Position numbers and translations under genes: made by a program
Notes under the pieces: model-generated
What the model was told of the DNA's origin: nothing
The model's input: only the letters and a program-made list of their open reading frames with translations
Databases searched by the model: none
DNA from: Clostridia bacterium
Lineage (GTDB): Bacteria; Bacillota; Clostridia; Monoglobales; Firm-18
Length of the DNA: 64,000 nucleotides
NCBI GenBank assembly: GCA_017397315.1
Contig: JAFQJA010000017.1
Span: 65,804-129,803 of the forward strand
Direction: 5' to 3'
In this document: in pieces, positions 35,757 through 44,540 of the stretch
Layout: each line of letters opens with the position of its first letter
Numbering within the stretch: position 1 is the first letter of the stretch

Positions 35757-35785
35757 TTGATTATTATTTGAATTTTTGTTATTAT
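35757..35785 (+). promoter_or_regulatory. Promoter for SLH protein gene
   Basis: TTGATT (35757-35762), 17-base spacer, TATTAT (35780-35785) ahead of AAAGGAGG and the ATG at 35808. Confidence 0.6.
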
Positions 35786-35807
35786 AATTAAAAAGGAGGA
35801 ATTTAAT

Positions 35808-37004
35808 ATGAAAAAGATTATTTCATTAATTTTAGCGGTATGTACGCTGTTTACAATTGCATACGCTACAGATACACAGGGCCATTGGGCTACAGAAGAA
35901 ATCAAATGGGCAAAAGAGATTAAAGCAATGAACGGCTACCCCGATGGTACATTTAAGCCTGACGAGTTCATCACTCGTGCAGAGGCTTTAAAAACTGTTA
36001 CTATATTATTTAATGTAACAAGCGACGAGAAAAAATTTGACGATGTATCGGAACAGGATTGGCATTATACATATATTAAAGACGGCCACAGCGTAATGCC
36101 ACCGTTTTCAGACAACAACTTTAATCCCGACGAACAAATTACAAGGCAAGACGCAATATATGCAATTATCAAAGCAAAATTCGGCGATGTAACTGCAGAC
36201 GAAAGCGTTGTAGATTTTTACAAGGACGCATACAAAATTGCTGATTACGCAAAAACCGCCGTTTCATTTGCAAAAGAAAAAGAAATTGCAATAGGTTATG
36301 AGGACTATACAATAAGACCTGATATTCCGCTTACAAGAGCAGAATTTGCAAAACTTCTTAAAGTGTCTTACGAAACAGTAATTGAAGAAGAAATTAAGCC
36401 GGAAAAACCTGAAGTTGAAGAACAACAAGTAAAAGTCAGCAACTTTATTCCTGTGTTGTCAGTTTCTCTTACAACCAACGAAGACGGATACGAAGTAAAA
36501 CAAATAAACGGAATTAAACCGGAAAAAGATGTAACTTTCTTAACAACAGCAAGTTTTGACGGTACAATAAAAAAAGGTGATACAATAATCCCGGTTTTCA
36601 ACAATAAAAACTATGTTAAATCTGCAAGAATTCTTGCAACCTGCGACGGCACTACAGTTAATTTCGGCACAGAATATATGATAGATGTCAACAATACAAG
36701 TAACAAATCAAAGTACTATTACGGCGAGATAGAAAACATAGAAAGAAACACTGTTATATTAAAAGATAACGCTAAATCAACAGGCTCTTTCACCCTTGAT
36801 TTCGTGGCAAAATCTGATGCAGAAACATATTTTTACTACACAGGTGCAAACGAAAGAAACAACTTGTATATTGATGACAAAGAAGCGCTGGAATTTGCGG
36901 ACGGAAACATTTACCTTGGCTCTGAGCAAGTAACAACTGCTTATGTTGTTGCCCGTGAAATAGACGGGGAATTAACTGAAATGACTATATATGTAATCAA
37001 ATAA
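35808..37004 (+). CDS. Secreted S-layer homology (SLH) domain protein
   Basis: The 398-residue protein has a signal peptide (MKKIISLILAVCTLFTIAYA) and three SLH repeats in about residues 24-190 (GHWATEEIKWAKE...GYPDGTFKPDEFITRAEA; DWHYTYIKDG...FNPDEQITRQDA; YAKTAVSFAKEKEI...IRPDIPLTRAEF). A Glu/Pro linker (EEEIKPEKPEVEEQQ) follows, then a beta-rich C-terminal half of unknown family. SLH repeats anchor proteins to pyruvylated secondary cell-wall polymer. Only two bases separate it from the radical SAM gene behind it. Confidence 0.9.
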   Translation: MKKIISLILAVCTLFTIAYATDTQGHWATEEIKWAKEIKAMNGYPDGTFKPDEFITRAEALKTVTILFNVTSDEKKFDDVSEQDWHYTYIKDGHSVMPPFSDNNFNPDEQITRQDAIYAIIKAKFGDVTADESVVDFYKDAYKIADYAKTAVSFAKEKEIAIGYEDYTIRPDIPLTRAEFAKLLKVSYETVIEEEIKPEKPEVEEQQVKVSNFIPVLSVSLTTNEDGYEVKQINGIKPEKDVTFLTTASFDGTIKKGDTIIPVFNNKNYVKSARILATCDGTTVNFGTEYMIDVNNTSNKSKYYYGEIENIERNTVILKDNAKSTGSFTLDFVAKSDAETYFYYTGANERNNLYIDDKEALEFADGNIYLGSEQVTTAYVVAREIDGELTEMTIYVIK

Positions 37005-37005
37005 T

Positions 37006-37884
37006 ATGAACTGTAACATTTGCCCGAGAAATTGCAATATTAACAGAGATAAAACTGCAGGCTTTTGCGGAGCAACAAACACCGTAAAAGTTGCAAGGGC
37101 GTCGCTTCATTTCTGGGAAGAACCATGTATAAGCGGTACAAACGGGAGTGGCACAGTATTCTTTTCAGGTTGCAACTTGCGTTGTTGTTACTGTCAGAAT
37201 GAAAAAATAAGCCAACTCCACTACGGCAAAGAAATAACCGTAAAAGAATTGGCGGATATATTTATTAAATTACAGGAAAGCAAGGCACACAACATTAACC
37301 TTGTTACTCCCTCGCACTATCTTTTACAGATAACAAAAGCATTAGACCTTGTAAAAGACAAGTTGAAAATTCCTGTTGTGTATAACTGCGGAGGTTACGA
37401 AAAGGCTTCGTCCTTAAAGTACGCCAAAGATTATATTAATGTTTATTTGACAGATATTAAGTATTTTGATAACAATCTGGCAAAAAAATACAGCAATGCA
37501 CCCGACTATTTTGAAACTGCAATTTCCGCACTTGACGAAATGCTGTCGCAAAAACCTAAAAACACTTTAGACCAAAACGGACTTTTAAAATCGGGGGTAA
37601 TTGTACGGCATATGGTTTTACCAAGCCACAAAGATGACAGCATAAAACTTTTAAGATATTTAAAAGAACGATACGGCACAGACAAGTTCATATTAAGTCT
37701 TATGAGCCAGTACACGCCCTACAAAGAATTACCCTTTAAAGAACTGAACAGAAAAATCACAAGTTTAGAATATATCAGGGTAATAGACGAAGCACTTAAT
37801 CTTGGTTTTACAGACAGTTTTATGCAGGACAGAAAAAGTGCACAAAAAATATATACTCCGCCATTTGATTTGACGGGAATATAA
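37006..37884 (+). CDS. PflX-like radical SAM protein
   Basis: This 292-residue protein belongs to the PflX group related to pyruvate formate-lyase activases. It has the radical SAM cluster CNLRCCYC (Cys56, Cys60, Cys63) and an N-terminal cysteine set CNICPRNCNINR...AGFCG that may bind an additional metal or cluster. GSGTVFFSGCN and LVTPSHYLLQI are group motifs. The substrate is unknown for this group. It starts two bases after the SLH gene, which looks like co-transcription rather than functional linkage. Confidence 0.88.
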   Translation: MNCNICPRNCNINRDKTAGFCGATNTVKVARASLHFWEEPCISGTNGSGTVFFSGCNLRCCYCQNEKISQLHYGKEITVKELADIFIKLQESKAHNINLVTPSHYLLQITKALDLVKDKLKIPVVYNCGGYEKASSLKYAKDYINVYLTDIKYFDNNLAKKYSNAPDYFETAISALDEMLSQKPKNTLDQNGLLKSGVIVRHMVLPSHKDDSIKLLRYLKERYGTDKFILSLMSQYTPYKELPFKELNRKITSLEYIRVIDEALNLGFTDSFMQDRKSAQKIYTPPFDLTGI

Positions 37885-37887
37885 AAA

Positions 37888-37916
37888 ATAAAACCTCTCT
37901 TGCGAGAGGTTTTTTC
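37888..37916. terminator. Bidirectional intrinsic terminator
   Basis: Stem AAACCTCTC (37891-37899) / GAGAGGTTT (37904-37912), loop TTGC, with T-runs on both strands. It separates the plus-strand radical SAM gene from the end of tgt, which converges on it. Confidence 0.85.
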
Positions 37917-39047
37917 TTATATACGAGTGCTTACAATTTCTATTTTTTCTTTTTTGTAAGAGGCAAAATTTCCGTTGTCAAGAGCGTTTCTTATTTCCTC
38001 CATCATGTTATTGTAGAAATAAAGATTGTGCATAACCGCAAGGCGCATACCAAGCATTTCGTTGGCTTTTAACAAATGCCTTAAATATGCCTTTGAGTGA
38101 TTACGGCAAGTAGGACAATCGCAGTTTTCGTCAACAGGACTGTCATCTTTTTCGTATTTGCTGTTATTTATATTTATTATACCTTTTGAAGTAAACAAAC
38201 ATCCGTGCCTTGCATTTCTGCTTGGCATAACACAGTCGAAGAAATCAACTCCGCGGTCAACTGCTTCCAAAATATTTGCAGGAGTACCTACCCCCATTAA
38301 GTAACGAGGCTTGTCTTTTGGCATATAAGGCTCCACTGTTTCAATAATATCATACATTACCTCTGTCGCCTCTCCTACCGCAAGACCTCCTATTGCAAAA
38401 CCGTTGCAGTCAAGGTCTGCAATTTTTTTCATATTTTCCACTCTTAAATCTCTGTATGTTCCACCCTGATTAATACCAAAAAGCATTTGCTGTTTGTTAA
38501 TAGTGTCGTCAAGAGAGTTAAGTCGTTTCATTTCTTTTATACATCTTTCAAGCCATCTTACAGTTCTGTTGGCAGATGCAGAAACATAGTCGTACGGCGA
38601 AGGATTTTCCACGCACTCGTCAAAAGCCATTGCTATAGTTGATGCAAGGTTGCTTTGGATTTGCATACTTTCTTCCGGACCCATAAAAATCTTGTGTCCG
38701 TCAATGTGAGATGCAAAATAAACTCCCTCTTCTTTAATTTTTCTTAAATTCGAAAGAGAAAAAACCTGAAAACCGCCACTGTCAGTAAGTATTGGTTTTT
38801 GCCAGTTCATAAACTTGTGAAGTCCGCCTAATTCCTTAACAGTTTTATCCCCGGGGCGAAGATGCAAATGATATGTGTTGCATAACTCTACCTGGCATTT
38901 CAAATCATTAAGATCAGGAGAAGAAACTGCACCTTTTATTGCTCCAACGGTTCCAACATTCATAAAAACGGGAGTCTGCACGGTACCATGAGGAGTAACA
39001 AATTCACCTCGTCTTGCGTTATTCTCTTTTGAGTATAACTTGAACAT
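37917..39047 (-). CDS. tgt: tRNA-guanine transglycosylase
   Basis: Tgt (376 residues) exchanges G34 for preQ1 in GUN-anticodon tRNAs, a step of queuosine synthesis. Markers: ILTDSGGFQVFSLS near residue 90 (catalytic Asp), FAIGGLAVGE, YLMGVGTPANILEAVDRGVDFFDCVMPSRNARHG (nucleophile Asp), and the zinc site CDCPTC...HLLKANEMLG. It starts 11 bases after queA ends. Confidence 0.97.
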   Translation of the reverse strand: MFKLYSKENNARRGEFVTPHGTVQTPVFMNVGTVGAIKGAVSSPDLNDLKCQVELCNTYHLHLRPGDKTVKELGGLHKFMNWQKPILTDSGGFQVFSLSNLRKIKEEGVYFASHIDGHKIFMGPEESMQIQSNLASTIAMAFDECVENPSPYDYVSASANRTVRWLERCIKEMKRLNSLDDTINKQQMLFGINQGGTYRDLRVENMKKIADLDCNGFAIGGLAVGEATEVMYDIIETVEPYMPKDKPRYLMGVGTPANILEAVDRGVDFFDCVMPSRNARHGCLFTSKGIININNSKYEKDDSPVDENCDCPTCRNHSKAYLRHLLKANEMLGMRLAVMHNLYFYNNMMEEIRNALDNGNFASYKKEKIEIVSTRI

Positions 39048-39058
39048 ATTTTGCTCCT

Positions 39059-40081
39059 TTACATAATGAACATCGCATCACCAAAACTGAAGAAGCGATA
39101 TTTTTCTTTAATTGCTTCGTTATATGCTTTAAAAACATTTTCCTTGCCCGCAAAAGCACTTATGAGCATTAATAAAGTTGACTGAGGCAAGTGGAAATTA
39201 GTAATCAGTCTGTCAATAACTTTAAAATCAAAGGGAGGATAAATAAATATATCTGTCCAGCCTGTGCTTGCTTTAAGTTCACCTTGTTGTGCGACAGTCT
39301 CCAATGTTCTGCAGGTAGTTGTACCCACCGCAACAACTTTGTTTCCGTTTTTTTTGGTGGCGTTTATTAAATCTGCTGTTTTTTGGGTTAACTCATAAAA
39401 CTCACTGTGCATTTTGTGGTTTTCCACAACATCTGCTTTAACAGGTCTGAATGTTCCTAGCCCGACATGGAGAGTAACAAATCCTACATTTACGCCCTTT
39501 TGTTTCGCTTTTTCAAGTAAATCTTGTGTAAAATGAAGACCTGCTGTAGGTGCTGCTGAAGAACCGTCAACTTTGGAATAAACAGTTTGATACCGTTCTT
39601 TGTCCTTAAGCTTCTCTTTTATATAGGGTGGCAACGGCATTTCCCCTATTTCATCAATTATATTTTCATAAAGACCTTCGTACTCAAATCTTACAAGTCT
39701 GTTTCCGTCATTTACAATATCTATAACTTCCGCCTTCAGTTTCCCCTCGCCAAATACAAATCTTTTTCCAACTTTGGCTTTCTTACCCGGTTTTAATATT
39801 ACTTCCCATACATCTGTTTCTTTTCTGCTTAAAAGCAAAAACTCAATAGGCGAGCCTGTATCTTCTCTTACCCCGAAAAGGCGCGCGGGAATAACACGGC
39901 TGTCATTTAAAATGAGACAGTCGCCCTCATTCAAATATTCCAAAATATCGTAAAAATGCCTGTGGCTTAACTCGCCTGTCTTTTTGTCCATAACAAGCAT
40001 TCTGGAACTGTCTCTTTGCTGTAAAGGTTTTTGAGCAATAAGTTCCTGCGGTAGTTGGTAATCAAATTCACTTAATTTCAA
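39059..40081 (-). CDS. queA: S-adenosylmethionine:tRNA ribosyltransferase-isomerase
   Basis: QueA (340 residues) adds the epoxycyclopentane group to preQ1-tRNA. Markers: [24 protein letters not shown] at the start, [43 protein letters not shown] and [16 protein letters not shown] at the end. Translation begins at TTG 40081, overlapping the spoIID stop as TTGA. No preQ1 riboswitch lies in front, since the gene is fused to the spoIID transcript. Confidence 0.96.
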   Translation of the reverse strand: MKLSEFDYQLPQELIAQKPLQQRDSSRMLVMDKKTGELSHRHFYDILEYLNEGDCLILNDSRVIPARLFGVREDTGSPIEFLLLSRKETDVWEVILKPGKKAKVGKRFVFGEGKLKAEVIDIVNDGNRLVRFEYEGLYENIIDEIGEMPLPPYIKEKLKDKERYQTVYSKVDGSSAAPTAGLHFTQDLLEKAKQKGVNVGFVTLHVGLGTFRPVKADVVENHKMHSEFYELTQKTADLINATKKNGNKVVAVGTTTCRTLETVAQQGELKASTGWTDIFIYPPFDFKVIDRLITNFHLPQSTLLMLISAFAGKENVFKAYNEAIKEKYRFFSFGDAMFIM

Positions 40082-41262
40082 TCTATTTCAATCCCTTGAT
40101 AATAATGTGTAAGTATTTCAATGTAATCGTAACCTTGTTTTGCCATTCCGTTTGCACCGTTCTGGCTCATTCCTACCAGGTGTCCGTATCCTCTTCCCTC
40201 AAACACAAATTTTGTGTAATTGGTTTTTGGTAAAGAATCAACTCCATTTTTATCAAGCAAATACAAAGTATCCTGAGTGTTTTGGGTAATTCCGTCCGAC
40301 GATAGTATATACATACTGCTTTTTTCAACAATACCGTCTGTCGTGCAAACAGTACTGTTTTCGCCAACAGGTGTAACTGTAAATGCCTGACTTATGGTGT
40401 GATTTGGAAACACACCTCTGCAACTTTCCTTTTTAAATACTTTTTCACCTTTTGTTCCTTTAACCGTCATTTTTGTTACAACACCATTCTCGGTGGTTTC
40501 ATTTATCACAATGTCGGTAACTGTACCAATTTCATAGCCTTTACTTTCCACAATTTCAGTCGCTTTTGAAACGGTCAATTCGTAAGTCCACTTGTGTCCG
40601 AATACATCTTCTTCCTCATGCTCGTCAGAAACCGCCTGTAAATACGGAATATCACTTCCCCACACATTTACAGCACTTTCAGTGTAACCACCGCTTGATG
40701 CTGAATAGACGGCACTTATAAGTTCACCGTCATACTTAATTGTCTGCCCTTTTGTGTCGTTAACTGCTTTGGTGGTCTTCTCGTTTTCCATAGAAACACC
40801 GCCATATACCTGACAATGCACATACTGACATACATCAAATCCGTCATTTTTATGTTTGTTAAGATGAGCCAAAGCGTAAGTTCTTGAAGCAACAGCCTGT
40901 GCCTTTAATGCTTCTTCTTCAAAATAAGGGGACATTTCCTTGGAAATAACTGACGCAAGATAGTCTTCAATATTAACAATGTTTATTATGTTTATTTTAT
41001 TGTCAGAATTTATAACCAGACGAATAGCCCCGCGATACTGAGAGCCGTTGACTTTCACAAATTCTTCAGGCACAATATCAACTTGTCCGTCAATGTCAGA
41101 TGGATTGTATGTAGTAATTTGTCCGTCAACATTAATTTCAACCATATCTTTTGCATTAGAGCCGTAATAAAGCCCTACACGAATAATAGTTTCATCCTCC
41201 GCATATACATTTACGGAAAAACACATACAAATTATAGTAAATACTAACATTATTTTTTTCAT
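40078..41262 (-). CDS. spoIID: SpoIID/LytB-domain protein
   Basis: The 394-residue protein has a signal peptide ([21 protein letters not shown]) and the SpoIID domain: [35 protein letters not shown] with the catalytic Glu, [17 protein letters not shown], and [19 protein letters not shown] near the C-terminus. SpoIID is a lytic transglycosylase that acts with SpoIIM and SpoIIP in forespore engulfment. ATG 41262 follows GAAAGGTTGAT. Location before queA-tgt is common in Clostridia. It could be a SpoIID paralogue (LytB) rather than the engulfment enzyme itself. Confidence 0.86.
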   Translation of the reverse strand: MKKIMLVFTIICMCFSVNVYAEDETIIRVGLYYGSNAKDMVEINVDGQITTYNPSDIDGQVDIVPEEFVKVNGSQYRGAIRLVINSDNKINIINIVNIEDYLASVISKEMSPYFEEEALKAQAVASRTYALAHLNKHKNDGFDVCQYVHCQVYGGVSMENEKTTKAVNDTKGQTIKYDGELISAVYSASSGGYTESAVNVWGSDIPYLQAVSDEHEEEDVFGHKWTYELTVSKATEIVESKGYEIGTVTDIVINETTENGVVTKMTVKGTKGEKVFKKESCRGVFPNHTISQAFTVTPVGENSTVCTTDGIVEKSSMYILSSDGITQNTQDTLYLLDKNGVDSLPKTNYTKFVFEGRGYGHLVGMSQNGANGMAKQGYDYIEILTHYYQGIEID

Positions 41263-41291
41263 TGTAATCAACCTTTCAAATTCCATTTATT

Positions 41292-41297
41292 ATTATA
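41292..41297 (-). promoter_or_regulatory. Possible -10 element for spoIID
   Basis: TATAAT on the minus strand about 30 bases upstream of the spoIID start. The -35 region is weak and no clear sporulation sigma-E pattern was made out. Confidence 0.35.
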
Positions 41298-41344
41298 GCA
41301 CAAAAAATTACAAAAATCTACTTACAATTTTATGACAAAAACAT

Positions 41345-41373
41345 TTGACATAAAAAGCGAAAAATGGTAATAT
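41345..41373 (+). promoter_or_regulatory. Sigma-A promoter for the asd-dapA-dapB operon
   Basis: Perfect TTGACA (41345-41350), 17-base spacer, TAATAT (41368-41373), then a short leader to TTTGGAGGA and the ATG at 41409. The leader is far too short for a lysine riboswitch. Confidence 0.78.
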
Positions 41374-41408
41374 ATAAGTATGAAAAAATTAGTTTGGAGG
41401 AATATGTA

Positions 41409-42401
41409 ATGAAAAAGTATAATGTTGCAGTAGTTGGTGCAACAGGAATGGTTGGAAGAACCTTCTTAAAAGTGTTGGAAGAGAAAAACCTGCCGGTAGA
41501 AAATTACTACTTATTTTCATCTGCCCGTTCAGCAGGTTCTAAAATAAAATTTATGAATAAGGAGTACATCGTTGAAGAACTAACTGAAAATTCATTTGAC
41601 AGAGGTATTGATATTGCGTTATTCTCTGCAGGTGGCAGTACTTCAGAAAAATTTGCTCCCATTGCCGCAAGCAAAGGCTGTATTGTAATTGACAACAGCA
41701 GTGCATGGAGAATGGACCCCAAAGTTCCTTTGGTAGTTCCGGAAGTAAACCCCGAGGACATTGAATGGAGCAACGGTATTATTGCAAATCCTAACTGCTC
41801 AACAATTCAGGCTATGGTTGCACTTGCCCCTCTTCACAGAAAATACGGAATTAAAAGAATTATTTATTCAACATATCAAGCAGTATCAGGTGCAGGTCTT
41901 GCAGGGTATCAGGATTTGGAAAACGGTATAAAAGGCGAAGCACCGAAAAAATTTCCATATCCTATCGCAGGAAACTGTATTCCTCATATAGATGTGTTCT
42001 GTGATAACGGATACACAAAAGAAGAAATGAAAATGGTTAACGAAACAAGAAAGATTTTAGGCGACGATGAAATTAAAATCACAGCCACAACAGTCAGAGT
42101 TCCGGTATTTAACGGCCACAGTGAATCAATCAATGTAGAACTTAAAAAACCTTTTGATTTGGAAGAAGTATTTGAGTTGTTCAGAAATTCAGAGGGTATT
42201 GTAGTACAGGACGATGTTAAAAATAATATTTATCCTATGGCTATAACAGCAGCAGGAACAGATGATACTTATGTAGGCAGAATCAGACGAGACGAAAGTG
42301 TAGACAATGGACTTAACTTGTGGGTAGTTGCAGATAACATAAGAAAAGGTGCCGCATCAAACGCAGTACAGATTGCAGAAAAAATAATGAACAAAAACTA
42401 A
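41409..42401 (+). CDS. asd: Aspartate-semialdehyde dehydrogenase
   Basis: Asd (330 residues) reduces aspartyl phosphate to aspartate semialdehyde for lysine/DAP and threonine/methionine synthesis. It has the NADP-binding VAVVGATGMVGRT, the catalytic Cys130 in ANPNCSTIQ, TYQAVSGAGLAG and the substrate-binding RVPVFNGHSESI. ATG 41409 follows TTTGGAGGA; the frame is open for 15 codons further upstream but those overlap the promoter. First gene of the DAP operon. Confidence 0.96.
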   Translation: MKKYNVAVVGATGMVGRTFLKVLEEKNLPVENYYLFSSARSAGSKIKFMNKEYIVEELTENSFDRGIDIALFSAGGSTSEKFAPIAASKGCIVIDNSSAWRMDPKVPLVVPEVNPEDIEWSNGIIANPNCSTIQAMVALAPLHRKYGIKRIIYSTYQAVSGAGLAGYQDLENGIKGEAPKKFPYPIAGNCIPHIDVFCDNGYTKEEMKMVNETRKILGDDEIKITATTVRVPVFNGHSESINVELKKPFDLEEVFELFRNSEGIVVQDDVKNNIYPMAITAAGTDDTYVGRIRRDESVDNGLNLWVVADNIRKGAASNAVQIAEKIMNKN

Positions 42402-42424
42402 TGTTTTTTGAAAGGAATGGTTTT

Positions 42425-43309
42425 ATGAAAAACACAGTTTTTACCGGTTCAGGTGTTGCTTTAGTTACACCTTTTAATGAACATGGTGTTGACTTTGAAA
42501 AACTTGGCGAACTGATAGAATGGCATATTGATAACGGCACAGATGCAATTATTGTGTGCGGTACAACAGGTGAACCTGCAACAATGCCTGATGCTGAACA
42601 TTTAAGCGTTATAGAATACGCAGTAAAAAAAGTAAACAAAAGAATACCTTTAATTGCAGGTACAGGCGGTAACGATACAAGACACTGCACAAACCTTTCA
42701 GTTCAGGCTGAAAGACTTGGTGCAGATGCACTCTTGCTGGTTACTCCGTACTATAATAAAACATCTCAAAAAGGTTTGCAAAAACACTTTGAAACTGTAG
42801 CAGATGCAGTAAATATTCCAATGATACTATACAATGTTCCCTCAAGAACAGGTCTTAATATATCAGTATCATGTATGAAAGAACTGGCAAAGCACAAAAA
42901 TATTGTAGGACTAAAAGAAGCAAGCGGTAACATATCTTACGCCTTGGAGGTAATGAAAGAATGTGGGGACGAAATTGATATGTATATCGGCAATGACGAT
43001 ATGATTGTTCCTATGCTTGCTATGGGTTGTAAAGGTGTTATTTCCGTTCTGGCAAATATTTTGCCTCAGGATACACATAACATCTGTGAACTTTTCTTTG
43101 ACAAGAAAACTGACGAAAGCTGTGCGTTGCAACTTAAAGTTTTAGACCTTGTTAAAGCACTGTTTATTGAAGTAAACCCCATTCCCGTTAAAACTGCTAT
43201 GAATTTGATGGGTATGAATGTAGGTTCTCTTCGTCTTCCGCTGTATGAAATGGAAGAAAAAAATCTTGAGTTCTTAAAAGAACAGTTAAAACATTTTGGT
43301 TTGATATAA
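42425..43309 (+). CDS. dapA: 4-hydroxy-tetrahydrodipicolinate synthase
   Basis: DapA (294 residues) condenses pyruvate with aspartate semialdehyde. The TIM-barrel enzyme has GTTGEPATM (47-55), YYNKTSQKGL, YNVPSRTG (Tyr136) and the Schiff-base Lys164 in VGLKEASGN. ATG 42425 follows GAAAGGAATGG. It is 24 bases after asd. Confidence 0.96.
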   Translation: MKNTVFTGSGVALVTPFNEHGVDFEKLGELIEWHIDNGTDAIIVCGTTGEPATMPDAEHLSVIEYAVKKVNKRIPLIAGTGGNDTRHCTNLSVQAERLGADALLLVTPYYNKTSQKGLQKHFETVADAVNIPMILYNVPSRTGLNISVSCMKELAKHKNIVGLKEASGNISYALEVMKECGDEIDMYIGNDDMIVPMLAMGCKGVISVLANILPQDTHNICELFFDKKTDESCALQLKVLDLVKALFIEVNPIPVKTAMNLMGMNVGSLRLPLYEMEEKNLEFLKEQLKHFGLI

Positions 43310-43323
43310 GTGAGGTATAACAG

Positions 43324-44079
43324 ATGATAAAAATAATGTTATGTGGCTGTAACGGCAAAATGGGATATGCCATAAGCAAATTAGTTGAAAATCAAAAAGA
43401 CTGCGAAATAGTTTGCGGTGTTGATATTAATACCAATCAGACTTTTCAATATCCTGTTTTCAAAGATTGCGTTCTTTATAACGGAAAAGCCGATGTAATC
43501 ATTGATTTTTCTCATCCCTCCTGCACCGACGCCGTCGTTGCATACGCAGTAAAAACAAAAACACCTGCAGTTATTGCAACTACAGGTCTTGCAAAAGAAC
43601 AAATATCAAATATAGAAAAAAGTGCTAAAGATGTCCCGCTGTTTTTCTCTGCAAATATGTCCCTTGGGGTTAACCTTATTATAAACCTTGTTTCCCAGGC
43701 ATCAAAACTGTTGCAGGAAAACTTTGACATTGAAATAATAGAAAAACACCATAATCAGAAAATTGATGCTCCAAGCGGTACCGCCCTTGCTATTGCTGAC
43801 GCCATTTCACAGTCGGTTGATTTTGAGACTGAATATGTTTATGACAGACATTCTGTGCGTAAAAAACGAGACGCAAGAGAAATCGGTATTCACGCAATTC
43901 GCGGTGGAAATATCGTAGGCGAACACTGCGTAATTTTTGCGGGAACAGACGAGGTTGTTGAGATAAAACATCAGGCGACCTCAAAAGAAGTATTTGCAGT
44001 TGGTGCTGTTAAAGCCGCAAAGTTTTTATTTAATAAACCAAACGGTCTTTACAGTATGTTAGACTTAATTAACGGGTGA
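43324..44079 (+). CDS. dapB: 4-hydroxy-tetrahydrodipicolinate reductase
   Basis: DapB (251 residues) is the next step of DAP synthesis. It has the nucleotide-binding IMLCGCNGKMGYAIS start, IDFSHPSCTD, ATTGLAKEQ, SANMSLGVNL and the catalytic IEKHHNQKIDAPSGTA. AGTGAGGT precedes the ATG. The stop overlaps the region of the ACT protein start. A DAP pathway is required for both wall peptidoglycan and dipicolinate in spores. Confidence 0.96.
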   Translation: MIKIMLCGCNGKMGYAISKLVENQKDCEIVCGVDINTNQTFQYPVFKDCVLYNGKADVIIDFSHPSCTDAVVAYAVKTKTPAVIATTGLAKEQISNIEKSAKDVPLFFSANMSLGVNLIINLVSQASKLLQENFDIEIIEKHHNQKIDAPSGTALAIADAISQSVDFETEYVYDRHSVRKKRDAREIGIHAIRGGNIVGEHCVIFAGTDEVVEIKHQATSKEVFAVGAVKAAKFLFNKPNGLYSMLDLING

Positions 44080-44084
44080 GTAAT

Positions 44085-44540
44085 ATGACTTTCATTTTAA
44101 ACAGAACAGATGACGCAGTATTAGTAACCATTAACAATGTTAAAAACACCGCTCACGCTTTGGCAGATATTTTTAACGCAGTAGGCGAAGCAGGTATCAA
44201 TGTAGATATGATTTGCCAGACTGCACCTTATAAAGACAAAATTAACCTTTCTTTTACTATTGATAATTCCGACCTTGCAAAAACCCTCACAACAGTCGGT
44301 AACATCAAAAAAAATGAAGACGGACTGATAACAGAAATAAATGGCGGTAATACAAAAATCACAATTTTCAGCGAAATTTTAAAAACAGAAAGCGGTATTG
44401 CAGGTAAATTATTTACTGCATTAAGCAAAAACAATTTACACATAAAATTAATAACTACTTCAGATGTGGAAATATCGGTCCTTGTAGATTATTCAGATGC
44501 AGACAAAGTAATGAGTATATTAGAAAAGGAATTTAATTAA
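44085..44540 (+). CDS. Stand-alone aspartokinase-type ACT protein (two ACT domains)
   Basis: The 151-residue protein aligns by eye with the regulatory C-terminus of aspartokinase. Its first ACT domain has NVKNTAHALADIFNAVGEAGINVDMICQ and INLSFTIDNSDLAKTL; its second has SGIAGKLFTALSKNNLHIKLITTSDVEISVLVDYSDADKV. No kinase domain is present. ATG 44085 follows GGGTGAG six bases after the dapB stop. Aspartokinase II of Bacillus makes a similar beta subunit from an internal start; here it is a separate gene inside the asd-dapA-dapB operon. It may bind lysine or threonine and act on aspartokinase encoded elsewhere, which is inference. Confidence 0.82.
   Translation: MTFILNRTDDAVLVTINNVKNTAHALADIFNAVGEAGINVDMICQTAPYKDKINLSFTIDNSDLAKTLTTVGNIKKNEDGLITEINGGNTKITIFSEILKTESGIAGKLFTALSKNNLHIKLITTSDVEISVLVDYSDADKVMSILEKEFN

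Noticed and set aside
40078-40120. preQ1 riboswitch before queA
   Set aside because: queA overlaps the spoIID stop, so there is no leader of its own.
41287-41408. Lysine riboswitch upstream of asd
   Set aside because: The promoter-to-start distance is about 35 bases; no room for the aptamer.
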